In this document: positions 7,933 to 17,347 of the stretch, one piece after another
How the letters are laid out: every line of letters begins with the position of its first letter
Numbering within the stretch: the first letter of the stretch is position 1
Source of the DNA: Vreelandella glaciei
Lineage (GTDB): Bacteria; Pseudomonadota; Gammaproteobacteria; Pseudomonadales; Halomonadaceae
Length of the DNA: 64,000 nucleotides
Reading direction: 5' to 3'
Assembly: GCF_013415125.1 (NCBI RefSeq)
Contig: NZ_JACCDE010000024.1
Location: forward strand, 1 to 64,000
Program-made: the position numbers and the translations under genes
Notes under the pieces: generated by a model
What the model was told of the DNA's origin: nothing
Database searches by the model: none
What the model saw: the letters and a program-made list of their open reading frames with translations, nothing else

Positions 7933-8424
7933 CTACTCCTGCCCAGTGCCAGCCGCAAGGCTTTGAAAGTGACTGTTGATTGAAGCCATGACCTTCAACG
8001 GGTTGGCCACGCGATCAAATCGAGCTTCGCTTGTGCCAGTGCCTGCCGCAGACATTTTCACCGTCCCATATCCTAGCAATCGACCCAAGATCGTCTGGTT
8101 CACTTCGGTCGAACGAATGTGATGAATAAATAGGGGTGTAACACGCCTGGCAATAATGCCGTGCCGCTCTATCACGCGATCGGGGCCTATGACGTACTCG
8201 TGAGCAAGGCGCTGATAGGCGATGTTCAGCAGTCCCCAGGCGGCCAACCCCATCCCTGCCCAGGAAAGGATGTTCGTCAGAGTCTCTGGAGCGTTTGCCC
8301 CAGCGAGGGTAAAGGGGGCATGAGGAGCAAAGTGCAATGCTGCCCCCAAGGGTACGAGCAACCAGTGTCCCAGCAGGGCGCGGTGACTGACTCGGAAGGT
8401 GGTCTTGCTTATCATGGGTTTCAT
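7933..8424 (-). CDS. PH-domain (YdbS-like) membrane protein
   Basis: The 163-aa protein has two hydrophobic helices (residues about 18-40 and 52-72), then a bacterial pleckstrin-homology-type domain with the pattern YVIGPDRVIERHGIIARRV followed by FIHHIRSTEVNQTILGRLLGYGTV. That combination is characteristic of bPH2/YdbS-family proteins, whose biochemical role is unclear. It overlaps the upstream 106-aa gene by four bases, so it is translated as part of a four-gene operon. Confidence 0.75.
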   Translation of the reverse strand: MKPMISKTTFRVSHRALLGHWLLVPLGAALHFAPHAPFTLAGANAPETLTNILSWAGMGLAAWGLLNIAYQRLAHEYVIGPDRVIERHGIIARRVTPLFIHHIRSTEVNQTILGRLLGYGTVKMSAAGTGTSEARFDRVANPLKVMASINSHFQSLAAGTGQE

Positions 8425-8741
8425 CTCCCGGCTGCTGCCACCTCCGCTTCTTTCAGTCGGTGGCTCAATTGTGATTCTGCCGTTTCAACGTGGAAAAGCT
8501 CGATGCTGTCATCCGGCCAGCGGATCAGGACGAACCCATCTCGAAGCAGGTGGGTTAGAGGGGTAGGGCCAGAGATGACAGGTAACGAAGGGCCTTCGAG
8601 TGTGTGGAGTTCCCACCGACTGGCTGAGCGGTCATGAAAAAGAGCTGCGTTGTCAGCGCCACCTGGCCAATCCAGGTCACAGTCGCGTTCAAGACGCCTA
8701 ACAAGCTGTCTCGCCTGGCGGGAATTACGCGGCCCGCTCAT
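8421..8741 (-). CDS. Hypothetical 106-aa protein
   Basis: Not recognised. The product has a basic N-terminus (GPRNSRQARQLVRRLERD), a Trp/His-containing middle that looks like a small beta domain, and a helical end. It overlaps its neighbours on both sides: the upstream 83-aa gene by 17 bases and the PH-domain gene by four. I chose ATG 8741, preceded by AGGTTG, over 8759. Possibly a nucleic-acid-binding accessory protein, but that is only a guess from charge. Confidence 0.5.
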   Translation of the reverse strand: MSGPRNSRQARQLVRRLERDCDLDWPGGADNAALFHDRSASRWELHTLEGPSLPVISGPTPLTHLLRDGFVLIRWPDDSIELFHVETAESQLSHRLKEAEVAAAGR

Positions 8742-8976
8742 AGGCAACCTCCAGCCCACACACTTTCTTTACAGCACACTCAATTTCTTGGCGCACCCGG
8801 TCCATCGTCAGTAACCGCGCCCCCTCCTCATCAATGATCAGCGTCAGTGTTTCGTTGGTTTCGCGCAGGGCCGCCCTATCTACGACAAGTCGTGAGAGTA
8901 GGGAAAGCTCGTCGTGCGCGTTCGCAATAAGAGCACCTGAATCCATAATACCAACCTTAATTATACTAGACGACAT
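8725..8976 (-). CDS. Hypothetical 83-aa protein
   Basis: Not recognised. The product is a small, mostly helical protein with a central LTLIIDEEGARLLTMDRVRQ segment. It is the first gene of the four-gene minus-strand operon ending at 7557. Upstream (8977-9205) is an AT-rich region shared with the divergent lipoprotein gene, likely to hold promoters for both directions. Confidence 0.5.
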   Translation of the reverse strand: MSSSIIKVGIMDSGALIANAHDELSLLSRLVVDRAALRETNETLTLIIDEEGARLLTMDRVRQEIECAVKKVCGLEVAYERAA

Positions 8977-9205
8977 TTTTTAAATATGAATATGTGACAA
9001 TTTTTACGGATTCCCCGCCATTACTAATTGCCATTATTACTGATTTACGGCGCTGCGTTTGCGATGATTCGGGATTGTGTAGAGAATACTTTGTCTGGAA
9101 ATGCTTCGCAGAGTTTTAAATATAAAACGTCGTATGGTATAAATTATATATCTATAAGTAGCTTTGCCTGAAACCATCAAAACAACGGATTAAAAGGGGA
9201 TCAAA

Positions 9206-9706
9206 ATGACTATCAAGCGTACTCTCATGGGTCTGGCTGCCACATCAATGCTGCTGTTGGCTGCTGGTTGTGCTGCCCCGCAAGGGTCTGGCATGTTGCA
9301 GAACTCAGCCGTCAGCGCGATCACTGATGTGCTAGGAAGTCGCAACAACAATAGCGTCAGCGCAGCAGGAGCAGACTCGGCCAGTCACATGCAGGGCGTT
9401 CAGGGTTTGGTTAATGGCGGAAAAGCAGGTATGAGCGATGCCGCCTACGGTGCTGTTGGCGCTGGCGCGCTAGGTCTGGCTGACAAGGGGATGCGAAGCG
9501 CTTTCACCGCATTGCAGGGCGAATCCGAAGTCGGGTTCGAGGACGTTGCCAACATGAAACAGAACATCGTCAAGAGCGATACTTATGTCGATGGTGAAGG
9601 CCGTACTTGCATTGATTACCACATCACTGTCACTGGTGGCCCCGAGGACAATGATCAGAATGTCACGACTTGCCAGAATGCCGGTGGCGACTGGGAACGA
9701 ATCTGA
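9206..9706 (+). CDS. Small lipoprotein, unknown function
   Basis: The 166-aa product has a clear lipoprotein signal: MTIKRTLMG, a hydrophobic core and lipobox LAAGC at residues 18-22. The mature part has a Gly/Ala-rich stretch (GAVGAGALGLADKG), and two cysteines near the end (RTCIDY and TTCQNAGG) that could pair. An AAAAGGGGAT ribosome site precedes the start. It is in the moderate-GC element region and is followed by a perfect hairpin. Not recognised as a named family; it might act in surface exclusion, but nothing in the sequence proves that. Confidence 0.7.
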   Translation: MTIKRTLMGLAATSMLLLAAGCAAPQGSGMLQNSAVSAITDVLGSRNNNSVSAAGADSASHMQGVQGLVNGGKAGMSDAAYGAVGAGALGLADKGMRSAFTALQGESEVGFEDVANMKQNIVKSDTYVDGEGRTCIDYHITVTGGPEDNDQNVTTCQNAGGDWERI

Positions 9707-9713
9707 TTCGATC

Positions 9714-9738
9714 AGCGGCCACTCTATTAGTGGCCGCT
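9714..9738 (+). terminator. Perfect 10-bp hairpin after the lipoprotein gene
   Basis: AGCGGCCACT and AGTGGCCGCT pair perfectly around a CTATT loop, beginning eight bases after the lipoprotein stop. Only CAGCTTTT follows, so termination may be partial, with read-through into the 73-aa gene. Confidence 0.55.
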
Positions 9739-9756
9739 CAGCTTTTGGAGGGCAAA

Positions 9757-9978
9757 ATGGCTGACGATAATCTCAACACCTCGCGGTTCGATAAGTCTGC
9801 TTTGGACATGACGAGACTGGAAGCCTTCACGATGACTGCCATGCACGCCATTCTGCTTGGTGAGGGAGGGGGTAAGCTCAGTCCCGAAGAAGTCGCCGAG
9901 AACGCGGCAGCCTGTGCCGAAGCGGCCCTTTCCGCTGCCTCTGAAACGCTCGATGACCAGGACACTGAGCCGAGTTAA
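9757..9978 (+). CDS. Hypothetical 73-aa acidic protein
   Basis: Not recognised. The protein is acidic, alanine-rich and helical, with no membrane segment. I chose ATG 9757, preceded by TTGGAGGG, not the upstream ATG at 9670, which overlaps the lipoprotein gene in another frame. A strong hairpin terminator follows. It is probably expressed from the lipoprotein promoter. Confidence 0.55.
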   Translation: MADDNLNTSRFDKSALDMTRLEAFTMTAMHAILLGEGGGKLSPEEVAENAAACAEAALSAASETLDDQDTEPS

Positions 9979-10003
9979 ACCCATGCCAGACTGCAAGTAC
10001 GCG

Positions 10004-10042
10004 ATCGGGCAGCAACCTTTATGGTGGGCTGCCCGATTTCGT
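10004..10042 (+). terminator. Rho-independent terminator
   Basis: ATCGGGCAGC pairs perfectly with GCTGCCCGAT across a 14-base loop, followed by TTTCGTTT. It ends the 9206-9978 transcription unit. Confidence 0.75.
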
Positions 10043-10165
10043 TTGATGACTACCGCTTTGTTTCGCATGCGAAACAATCTTGGGGCATCTAAAAGATGTT
10101 ATGTGACCGTCCTTCCCCTACCCTAAGTAACGCCGGTAGTTCTTTGTGTAGTGGTGACTAAAATC

Positions 10166-10226
10166 GACCATTTCATCATGAAATGGTCCAATGTATAGAA
10201 CTATACTTGAGGCTTGTTCCCAAGCC
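10166..10226. repeat. Three perfect inverted repeats stacked within 61 bases
   Basis: The first palindrome (10166-10188) has 11-bp arms GACCATTTCAT with one central base. The second (10193-10206) is GTATAG-AA-CTATAC. The third (10211-10226) is GGCTTG-TTCC-CAAGCC. All are perfect and lie in an 830-base stretch without long genes (9979-10806). This could be an origin, nick region or operator array. A further pair, CTGAGAGAG (10227) and CTCTCTCAG (10405), brackets the small ORF that follows. Confidence 0.6.
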
Positions 10227-10242
10227 CTGAGAGAGGCATTTC

Positions 10243-10350
10243 ATGGCTCACCTGCTGTCATCCACTAAGACCAAACAGGCTAAAGGGGTGACCACCCTGC
10301 CCACAGGCCATCTTCCCCAAGTGTGGGTGGACACGGTGGGAACTGCTTGA
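10243..10350 (+). CDS. Possible 35-aa small ORF
   Basis: An ATG follows GAGAGAGG by eight bases and opens a 35-codon basic frame, starting MAHLLSSTKTKQAKG, directly downstream of the stacked palindromes. It is too short to assign. The rest of the region to 10806 shows nothing else I can support as coding. Confidence 0.3.
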   Translation: MAHLLSSTKTKQAKGVTTLPTGHLPQVWVDTVGTA

Positions 10351-10806
10351 AGCCGATGTCACACTTTTGCCTGCACGTAACAACTCTAAGTCATGCTCAA
10401 AGGGCTCTCTCAGCGGTGCATAGGGAGCGTGAACAGAGATGCCCTGGCTTCGCATGACGTCGGAAGTGAATGTAGGGTGAAGTGAATCACGCTCACAGTT
10501 GCTTTACGTGTTCGAGCTACAACCATAGGCAACGCCGAAACTCTCCCCCCTGTAGATAACCGACCGTCTGGCTGACTCTCGTACCAGGGATGTCTCGTAT
10601 TGTCGCCTCCATCTGGGCCACGGATACCGATTTGCTACTCACCACGATAAGCATCATGGAAGCCTGTTATGGACACGATGGATAGCGTTTCCATCCGCAT
10701 TCCAATGGGTGTTTCCAGTCCCCCAGACTGCTTGGAAAGAGATCTACGCTGACAACGTGCCAGCGAAAACCATAGTTCAGTCAACCAACCTCAAAAGGAA
10801 ATAAGC

Positions 10807-10992
10807 ATGGCCATTACCCAAAATGAAGCGCGTCCCGAGCTGCGTAAGGCCACCCAGTTTGGCCAACTCGCGTTGGAAATGCATCAGAAGGCGACTGACC
10901 ACCTACAGAGCGTGAAGAACCGCTTAACGCCCGCTGAAAAGGCCGTATTGAAAACACTGGCCCACCAATTAAAAGGGGAGGTTTCCACTTGA
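10807..10992 (+). CDS. 61-aa small protein, possible toxin-tail remnant
   Basis: This short ORF has a good ribosome site (AAAGGA). Its C-terminal half (LTPAEKAVLKTLAHQLKGE) resembles the end of RelE/HigB-type toxins, where a lysine- and leucine-rich helix closes the protein. The N-terminal half does not resemble a toxin core and may come from another gene. The stop overlaps a TTG start of a decayed antitoxin, the usual toxin-antitoxin overlap. The best reading is a fused remnant of a toxin gene; it could still be a functional small protein. Confidence 0.4.
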   Translation: MAITQNEARPELRKATQFGQLALEMHQKATDHLQSVKNRLTPAEKAVLKTLAHQLKGEVST

Positions 10993-11272
10993 ACATTTTT
11001 GCCGAACTCCAAACATCGCTGCAGGAAGCCGTTGAGATTAAACAAGGCAAGGCAGGGGCTAGCCGCATCACGCGCCATGAAGTGGCCCGATGTAAAAGCC
11101 ATCCGCGCAAAGCTTCATGTCTCTCAAGAAATTTACCAGCGTTATGGAAACCAGCGTGGATACGACCAAAAGCTGGAAAACCAAGCGTCACAACCCTACT
11201 GGGTTGACGACTAAGGTGCTCTAGCCACAATTCAAGACAACCCCGACTTTATCAATGAGCCAGCTTCACACT
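10989..11272 (+). pseudogene. HigA/NadS-like antitoxin, three frameshifts
   Basis: Read in successive frames, the sequence rebuilds an Xre-type antitoxin. The N-terminal arm (FAELQTSLQEAVEIKQGKAG, then SRIT) is in one frame. The first HTH helix (PDVKAIRAKLHVSQ) is in the next. The recognition part (VDTTKSWKTKRHNPTGL) is in the third. A final LATIQDNPDFINE is in yet another. Shifts fall near 11085, 11125 and 11220. The gene is inactive. In the intact family this protein represses its own operon and neutralises the adjacent RelE-like toxin. Confidence 0.75.
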
Positions 11273-11382
11273 TACGCCTGCTGTCCTGGCAATGGCTACA
11301 AATCTGTTAACTACCTAAAATAAGACTTTATGTCTGCTCCGCTACAGCTCATTGACTAGTTAACTACGCCTTTCCTTTCCAT

Positions 11383-13965
11383 CTAGTAATCATTTGCAAA
11401 TGAGGCATTGAAAAGGCTCACAGCATCGTTAGCCGCAAAAATAGCCTCTCGAACTTTGACCTTAGTTAGATCCAGCACCCTCAGTTTACCTTTCGCTTCT
11501 GCCACTGATTCGATACGACGGTATTTGCTGGCGTGTTTCTCCGCATACACTGCCAAGCCTTGCAGCTTGGGCAAAGCATCAGCCAGATGGAGCCCATGAG
11601 GGTCAACAATGTCGGCGACTACTTGACCATCTTTTTCGGCAAAGAAGATGAAATCCGGGCGCAGGATTTTGTACTGGTCATTTTCCTGATACGCGATACC
11701 CAGCGAGGACTGCCCCGGCTGCTGAGGGTTGCGGTACCAGAAGGAGAAACCATCGCGCTTGGATTCACGCTCAAGGACTTCCTGCTCCCACGCATTCAAC
11801 GCTGAGGGGTAGTTTCTATCCTCATCGCACAGCAGATGCTGATGCCAAGTGGGTAGGTCACTCTCTTTTTCTCCCTGCCGCACCTTGGTCGGTTCGAATT
11901 TGGCTTCTGGTTTTACCAACTCCACATCCTGGGGTTTGGTGCTCATCTCAATGACTTGGCGATAAGATTCCTTCCGATCATCAGAGAGTGTTTTGATCGT
12001 GTTCCAATGCTGAGTGAGCCAGTCCTTCGCAATCCCATCTGAAACTCTGTCGAAATAGTCCTGAACTTCCGTCACCAGGCCCAAGCCTGCAATGGAGACA
12101 CGGGCTTCAACGATGGCTTCCAAAAACTCCTCTGGATCGTCATCCACACTAGCTACTTGGCGGGCAAGGTGTTCAACGTAGGTACGCGAAATATCTGGGG
12201 TAAACACCCGCGCCGCACGTCGGTAGGCGTCATCAATAACCGCCATATCAGCATCTTCCCAGAACTCGTCGAAAGTCTTTTTCTTGCCCTTCATGTCAGC
12301 GACAACTGTCTTGCCGTCTACGGTCATTACAGAGTCACGTTTGGCTTTGATTTTGTCCTGATGTTGGACCTGAAACTCGTCAAGCGCTTGGTGCAGCAGA
12401 CCATGTGCTTTCCTGCCAGCCCCCTCGAGAATGCCGTCATCTGCCAATTCTTGAGCCAGGGCAGTAAGCCGCTTGGCTGGTTTAGCGACACGCTGGGGGC
12501 GGGTCTGCGAAGGCAGGGCTTCAAACGTTGCCCATACTGCGTCAGAAGCCGAAGGGTTTGGGTGCATCTCAATCGGATTCACCAAGATGCGACCTGGCGT
12601 AGCAGATGATGTGTCATCACCACTCATCAAGGCTTCTACAACGCTTTCAACTGTCTTGCGATTGAACCTCGGCAACAAACAGTCGACAGCATTCAGACGC
12701 TCATTCCCTGGAATGCGGCGTGCAAGTGGCGAGCGGACCATGCGTCCCAACAACTGCGTGATATGGGTCCGGTCGTTTGCCGCCCTGAAAGACACCATGA
12801 CTTCGGCTCGGGGGCAATCCCAGCCGGTGCTGATGGCATCCTTGGCAATCAGGACACGTACCCAGGTCGAGTCTTGTACGCGCTGTGGTTCGATGTAAGG
12901 TACGTCACGGTTGCCGAATCGCTGAGTCGTATGCTCACCAAACACATGGGCAACACTGCTGCTGGGTAATTCTGGATAACGCGCAAAAATGGCATCGAGA
13001 GCACGGCCTATTTCGTTCGGGTCGGGCGTGTTGGGAACCTGCAATACCATCAGCGGTACTACCATGCCGGAATCTTGCTGTTGTTTGGCGTATTCTGACC
13101 AAAGCGTCGTCGACTCCCGCAGCTTATCCGTGGCACGGCGCACCAAAAGCGTATCGAAGTCGCCTACTTCGTCAGGAATATCCAGCAGTATAGTGTCTTT
13201 GATTAGGCCGGATTCTTGTACTTTAGCCGAGTCAACAGCCACATCAGGCAGTTTCGTGCGCTTAATGGCGGTTTCGATGGCTTTGTTGAAACGCTCTACC
13301 GTGGCTGAGATGCCCCAGACCACTGGAATGCCCGGCACGGCACCGAATCCATTGATCAGGCGCTGAACAATGGTGGCTTTCTCCTTGTTGCCATTACCCA
13401 TCCCCCGATGTGCTTCATCCAGCACTAGGTACAGCGTAAGCTCAGGGTCTTCAATGGTGTTCTGGATAGTGTCCCAGATCGTGTAGGCGCGCAGGTCAGG
13501 GCGAGTTTCCGGGAACAATCCGCCCGCCTTTTCTTCCAGCTCGCCCTGGTCGTGCCCGCGGACCAGCAAACTGTTCTTACTCAGCTTCTGTGTATTCAGG
13601 AAGTAAATTTTTCCGGCCTCGAATTTTGGCCGATTGAAGGTGTTTTCCACCACCACCATATCGCTATGGTTAATGCGGTCACTGGATTCTTTCAGACGAA
13701 AACGGGTCTGTTCATTGAGCGAAGGGTCATCACTAAACCAGATAACTACTGCACCAGGGTCAGCATCAAAATTGAATTCATCATCACCGTGAAACAAGGC
13801 TTCGAAAGCAGCAGCAGCCATTACGGTTTTACCGGCACCTGTTACAGCGGTTAGTGAAAAAGCAGCTTTATCGCCATGGCTGTGCCAGTAGGTGCGCGCC
13901 TTATTCAAGTTTTCCAGAGAATCACGTACCGCGTCCGCCTGGTAGTCCTTGAGCGTAAACTTCAT
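11383..13965 (-). CDS. Type III restriction enzyme Res subunit (DEAD/DEAH helicase)
   Basis: The 860-aa protein is a superfamily 2 helicase: Walker A TGAGKTVMAAAAFEAL (about residues 42-57), DEAH box (LVLDEAHRGMG, about 185), SAT motif (GISATVERF) and motif VI-like QLLGRMVRSP. The C-terminal nuclease-like segment reads LRPDFIFFAEKDGQ followed by VVADIVDPHG, so the usual ExK of a PD-(D/E)xK core is replaced by D-I-V-D. This variant occurs in helicase-type Res homologues; whether it cuts is uncertain. The start lies three bases after the mod stop, as expected for a mod-res operon. Confidence 0.85.
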   Translation of the reverse strand: MKFTLKDYQADAVRDSLENLNKARTYWHSHGDKAAFSLTAVTGAGKTVMAAAAFEALFHGDDEFNFDADPGAVVIWFSDDPSLNEQTRFRLKESSDRINHSDMVVVENTFNRPKFEAGKIYFLNTQKLSKNSLLVRGHDQGELEEKAGGLFPETRPDLRAYTIWDTIQNTIEDPELTLYLVLDEAHRGMGNGNKEKATIVQRLINGFGAVPGIPVVWGISATVERFNKAIETAIKRTKLPDVAVDSAKVQESGLIKDTILLDIPDEVGDFDTLLVRRATDKLRESTTLWSEYAKQQQDSGMVVPLMVLQVPNTPDPNEIGRALDAIFARYPELPSSSVAHVFGEHTTQRFGNRDVPYIEPQRVQDSTWVRVLIAKDAISTGWDCPRAEVMVSFRAANDRTHITQLLGRMVRSPLARRIPGNERLNAVDCLLPRFNRKTVESVVEALMSGDDTSSATPGRILVNPIEMHPNPSASDAVWATFEALPSQTRPQRVAKPAKRLTALAQELADDGILEGAGRKAHGLLHQALDEFQVQHQDKIKAKRDSVMTVDGKTVVADMKGKKKTFDEFWEDADMAVIDDAYRRAARVFTPDISRTYVEHLARQVASVDDDPEEFLEAIVEARVSIAGLGLVTEVQDYFDRVSDGIAKDWLTQHWNTIKTLSDDRKESYRQVIEMSTKPQDVELVKPEAKFEPTKVRQGEKESDLPTWHQHLLCDEDRNYPSALNAWEQEVLERESKRDGFSFWYRNPQQPGQSSLGIAYQENDQYKILRPDFIFFAEKDGQVVADIVDPHGLHLADALPKLQGLAVYAEKHASKYRRIESVAEAKGKLRVLDLTKVKVREAIFAANDAVSLFNASFANDY

Positions 13966-13968
13966 TGA

Positions 13969-16097
13969 TTATTCCCCATTAGCAAAGCTGAAATTGGTCA
14001 GATAGGACTCGTACAAGCGCACCGGCTCTACACTCTCTGGCAGGCGCCGAGCAATTGCCTGAAAGCGGCGATCATCATCCGTCACGATGTACGCAATTCG
14101 TAACCCCTGAACCTCGCGCACTGAATGTATGAAATCTGTGGCCTTGTCTACTTCAGTCAGCAAGCCATGGGTATCTGAGACAGCCCAGCCATTCTCGGGA
14201 AGCTTGTCTATACGCTTACCACGCGCTCCTGCGCGCAGCCATAGCAATGGAGCGATGCGGCTATAGGCTAGGTTATAGTTAACGGCATCCTTAGCTTCAT
14301 AGGTCAGCGTGAAAAACTCGGCGTTTTCCTCAAGCCCTACAGACATAGGGAATTCATCGGTGAACTTGTAGTCGCCCTTGATCGGTTCTCCTTCAGGAGT
14401 TTTGCCTGTAATTGCAGCCCTAATACGGGGTTTGGTGATGTAGTCGCAGATGCCTTGCGTCTCCCACTCAGGGTCACCAGGTCTCAATCCTTTTTTTCTT
14501 AGTTCTTTCTGCTCTTCCTCGGCCACTTCATTGTTTGTTATTGATATGCACTGGCGAGAGCCACCGTCTTGCTTGTTAAGCCTCATCACGGCATGTGCTG
14601 TAGTGCCAGACCCGGAGAAAAAATCTAGAACAACGGCTTCAGGATTATCAATAACAAAGAATCGAAGGGCATCTTCAACAGCGTAAAGAGATTTTGGATA
14701 CGGAAAGTCACGACCAGGCAAGAAGGAACTATCAAGCAGCCGAGTTCCATATTGTGTTGCATCATGCGAAGTTATTCGCCATTGAGTAGAGGGTATAGCT
14801 CGCACGCTATCCGAGTCGCCTTGACCCTCTACAATGACAGAACCATCGACTCCGTACCCTACACGTCTACTTCACCATCTAGAATCTTTTTGTACTCGCC
14901 CGGTTTAAGAATAGAGACTGTAAATCCTTTATCAAGCGAACCAGAAATTCTCACACGGCCTTCTTTAAGCCTGGATGCCAAGGTTGCGGGTGTCCATTGC
15001 CACCGGCCCTCGGAGTCATCCTTACGAATAGGCAAAACAGCCACAGCCCCATCAATACCTTCGGGTTCTGAAACGTTAGGGGGCAGAGCTTCGCCGATCT
15101 TTGCAACTCTTGGACCAGTAGGATCTATGTAAATCGGATAAAAGCATCCAGGCGAGTCTTTTCGGCTAGAACCCTTTTTTCCAGATCTTCTTAGCAAATC
15201 CCACCTTACAACGACGTTGTGGGTGCGCCCCTTAGCAGAAACCCATTCTCTATTAAGTTCAATTCTCTTTGGGGAAGAGGTGCCAAATTTCACGAAGTAT
15301 ATGTATTCGTCACTTCTTCCGAATGCGCCAGCACGAGCAACTGCCGCAGGATTGATTTGGGAGCTCGTCATCTGGATCCTAGCTTCAGGAAATGTCTGTT
15401 CAAGAAGAAGCCCCAGCCGAAGGTATTCCTTCTCATCGATAGTCACAATTAAGACTGATTCTTCTGGCTTTAGAAGCTCCTTTGCCACCAAAAGACGACG
15501 CTCCATCATTGCTAGCCATTTGCTGTGGCGATACAAATCCTCTTTTTCAACGTAGTTGTTGTTATATTTCCAATCCTTTGCGCCAGAGTTATAAGGGGGA
15601 TCGATATAAATCACATCAACCATGCCTCTGTGTGAAAATGTCAATGCCTTCAGGGCATGATAGTTTTCACCATTAATTACTGTGTGAAACGGCTTGCCGT
15701 TAGCGCGCTCCTCTTTCCCAGTACTGACCAACCCCGGGAAGATCGTATCTCGGAACTCAGCCACGACCACCAGATCATCTAGGGAGGCTGTCTGCTTATC
15801 CGAGCTACCTCCCCCGATACTCTCTAGGCCTGCAATTTTCTTCTTCTTTTGAATCGCTTTAACCTGCCATAAACGTTGATCACCTTTCTCGACTGATCCA
15901 CGTGGCGCAAGAATGCGCACTTTGTCACCTTTTCGTATAGGCCGAAGGGGCAGTTCAACCGCTTCAGGACTATGTCGCTCGAAATTCAGGCCAAAGGGCA
16001 AGCGGGATGAAAGAACTTTGAATTCCTTGTCTAGGTCGGCCCCTAGCTTGGGGTCTTTTGCTTTTAGATCAGCAATCAAATCGGTCAATCGTGACAC
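13969..16097 (-). pseudogene. Type III Mod adenine methyltransferase, frameshifted
   Basis: The gene encodes a beta-class N6-adenine methyltransferase in two frames. The first frame (16097 to 14859) has VIYIDPPYNSGAKDW (catalytic DPPY) and target-recognition sequence, ending KKILDGEVDV-stop. The second frame resumes at YGVDGSVIVEGQ and holds the SAM motif VLDFFSGSGTTAHAV and the C-terminus (to 13969). The shift is at about 14860 (minus one, or equivalent). I see no simple-sequence repeat at that point of the kind that drives phase variation. As read, Mod is inactive; an intact Res without Mod would then be harmless because type III Res needs Mod to find sites. Mod may alternatively be made by frameshifting or be a sequence error. 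Confidence 0.85.
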
Positions 16098-16501
16098 TAA
16101 TGGCTCCGGATTTTCTAATTTTCAGCATCAACTTGCCCCAAGAAAGAGCAGGATTGCAAAAATTCTATAAAAGTAACATCTAAAGCAATTAAATATTTAA
16201 AATTCAATTAGTTAATAAAAATAATGGACAGCTTCGATTGCCGCGCTCCAGCAATTCGCAGCGAACACCCCACCATGCGGATACTCGCAATTGACTTTAT
16301 GTAACCATGCGAGTCAATATTTTCGAAAAGCATAACGCAAACAGTTAGATATAAGTAAAACGAAAACCATTTTCATTAACAATTTTATGCTTAACCAAAA
16401 CGTGGTCGCTATGATGGCATATCGGTATATGAAGTAATAATGCAGAGTGCGAACAAAAAAATAAAATCACGCCGAGGGTGGTGGCCCCGGCATCTATGTC
16501 G
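16098..16501. other. AT-rich intergenic stretch upstream of mod
   Basis: About 400 bases of low-GC sequence with no supportable gene on either strand. It has many short A/T runs and probably contains the promoter for mod-res. No clear operator or terminator was seen. Confidence 0.6.
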
Positions 16502-17074
16502 TTAGGTAGCGTGTTGAATTTTTATGTATGGATTCCGTCTAGCAGCAATCACTTGGCTGATGCACCGCTCCATCTCTTCATGAAACTCTCCGACCCGTTC
16601 AGCAATGGTTCGGATCATGGTGTCGTCTCGATAAGCGCGCTTGATAAACAGCGGCATCCCCGGCCAATAACTAACAAAATCGATCCATTCCCTCTCACTG
16701 ACCCATAGTTCACCCTGGCATTCGGGTATGTGCTCATCGGGTATTTCTCCATTCAACAGCACTTTGATTTAGAACTTGCGCAGCTTAGTTTTGATTTCTA
16801 GCAGACCGTTAGCGTCTACCAGACTGCCTGGTGAGTAGCCCACACCGTGATTAAGGATCAGGCCCACTTCCTGGGGCTGAGGTTCGCCGGTGGTATCGCA
16901 GTAAAGCGCACGTGCCACCCCCTCCAGCTCATGGCACAGTTTGGCACCGGCAACACCAATAGTCTTGCCGTCTAACAACCCACAAATACCGCGCCACACA
17001 AGACACCAATCGTAACGCCTTCCGGTCCTATCATTACACCGACCAGCGCCCACTAGCTGGATTTTCGGCACCAC
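16502..17074 (-). pseudogene. YqaJ/lambda-Exo-type recombination exonuclease, internal stop
   Basis: Two adjacent same-frame ORFs join across one TAA (near 16766) to give the C-terminal part of a YqaJ-type exonuclease. Recognisable pieces are GVGYSPGSLVDANGLLEIK with the catalytic E-x-K, then IKVLLNGEIPDEH, QGELWVSEREWIDF and SYWPGMPLFIKR. CAA to TAA at the stop is the simplest change. The N-terminal third does not read as family sequence, so earlier lesions are likely. Exonucleases of this kind pair with Bet/RecT annealing proteins in phages and SXT-type ICEs; no annealase gene remains nearby. Confidence 0.75.
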
Positions 17075-17152
17075 TCACGAGGTAATAACGAGCATAATGG
17101 AGCTTCTAGGCGTTCTGTCGGCCATATTTGGGGGGCAGTGCTTCCCTTTAAC

Positions 17153-17302
17153 ATGGGGAGACTTTTAAGCATCGCAGAGGACTTTGATACCGAGGAAGGT
17201 ATTCTCACGCCTGGTGAAGCCGCCATGATGTCCGAAGGGGTTCCTCAAGACTACCTTGAGAGCCATCTCAAGGTAGCCAAAGCGTTTCGTGACGGTAAAT
17301 AA
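17153..17302 (+). CDS. 49-aa small acidic protein
   Basis: An ATG preceded by TTTAAC opens a 49-codon frame with well-formed coding character (TEEGILTPGEAAMMSEGVP). It ends at TAA 45 bases before the TTG start of the next gene and runs on the same strand. Not recognised; it might be the remnant or N-terminus of a larger gene. The helical acidic nature would suit a small regulator. Confidence 0.4.
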   Translation: MGRLLSIAEDFDTEEGILTPGEAAMMSEGVPQDYLESHLKVAKAFRDGK

Positions 17303-17347
17303 ACTGAACTGCGAGGGCGACTCATCAACATCGTAGAAAGCTGGCTA

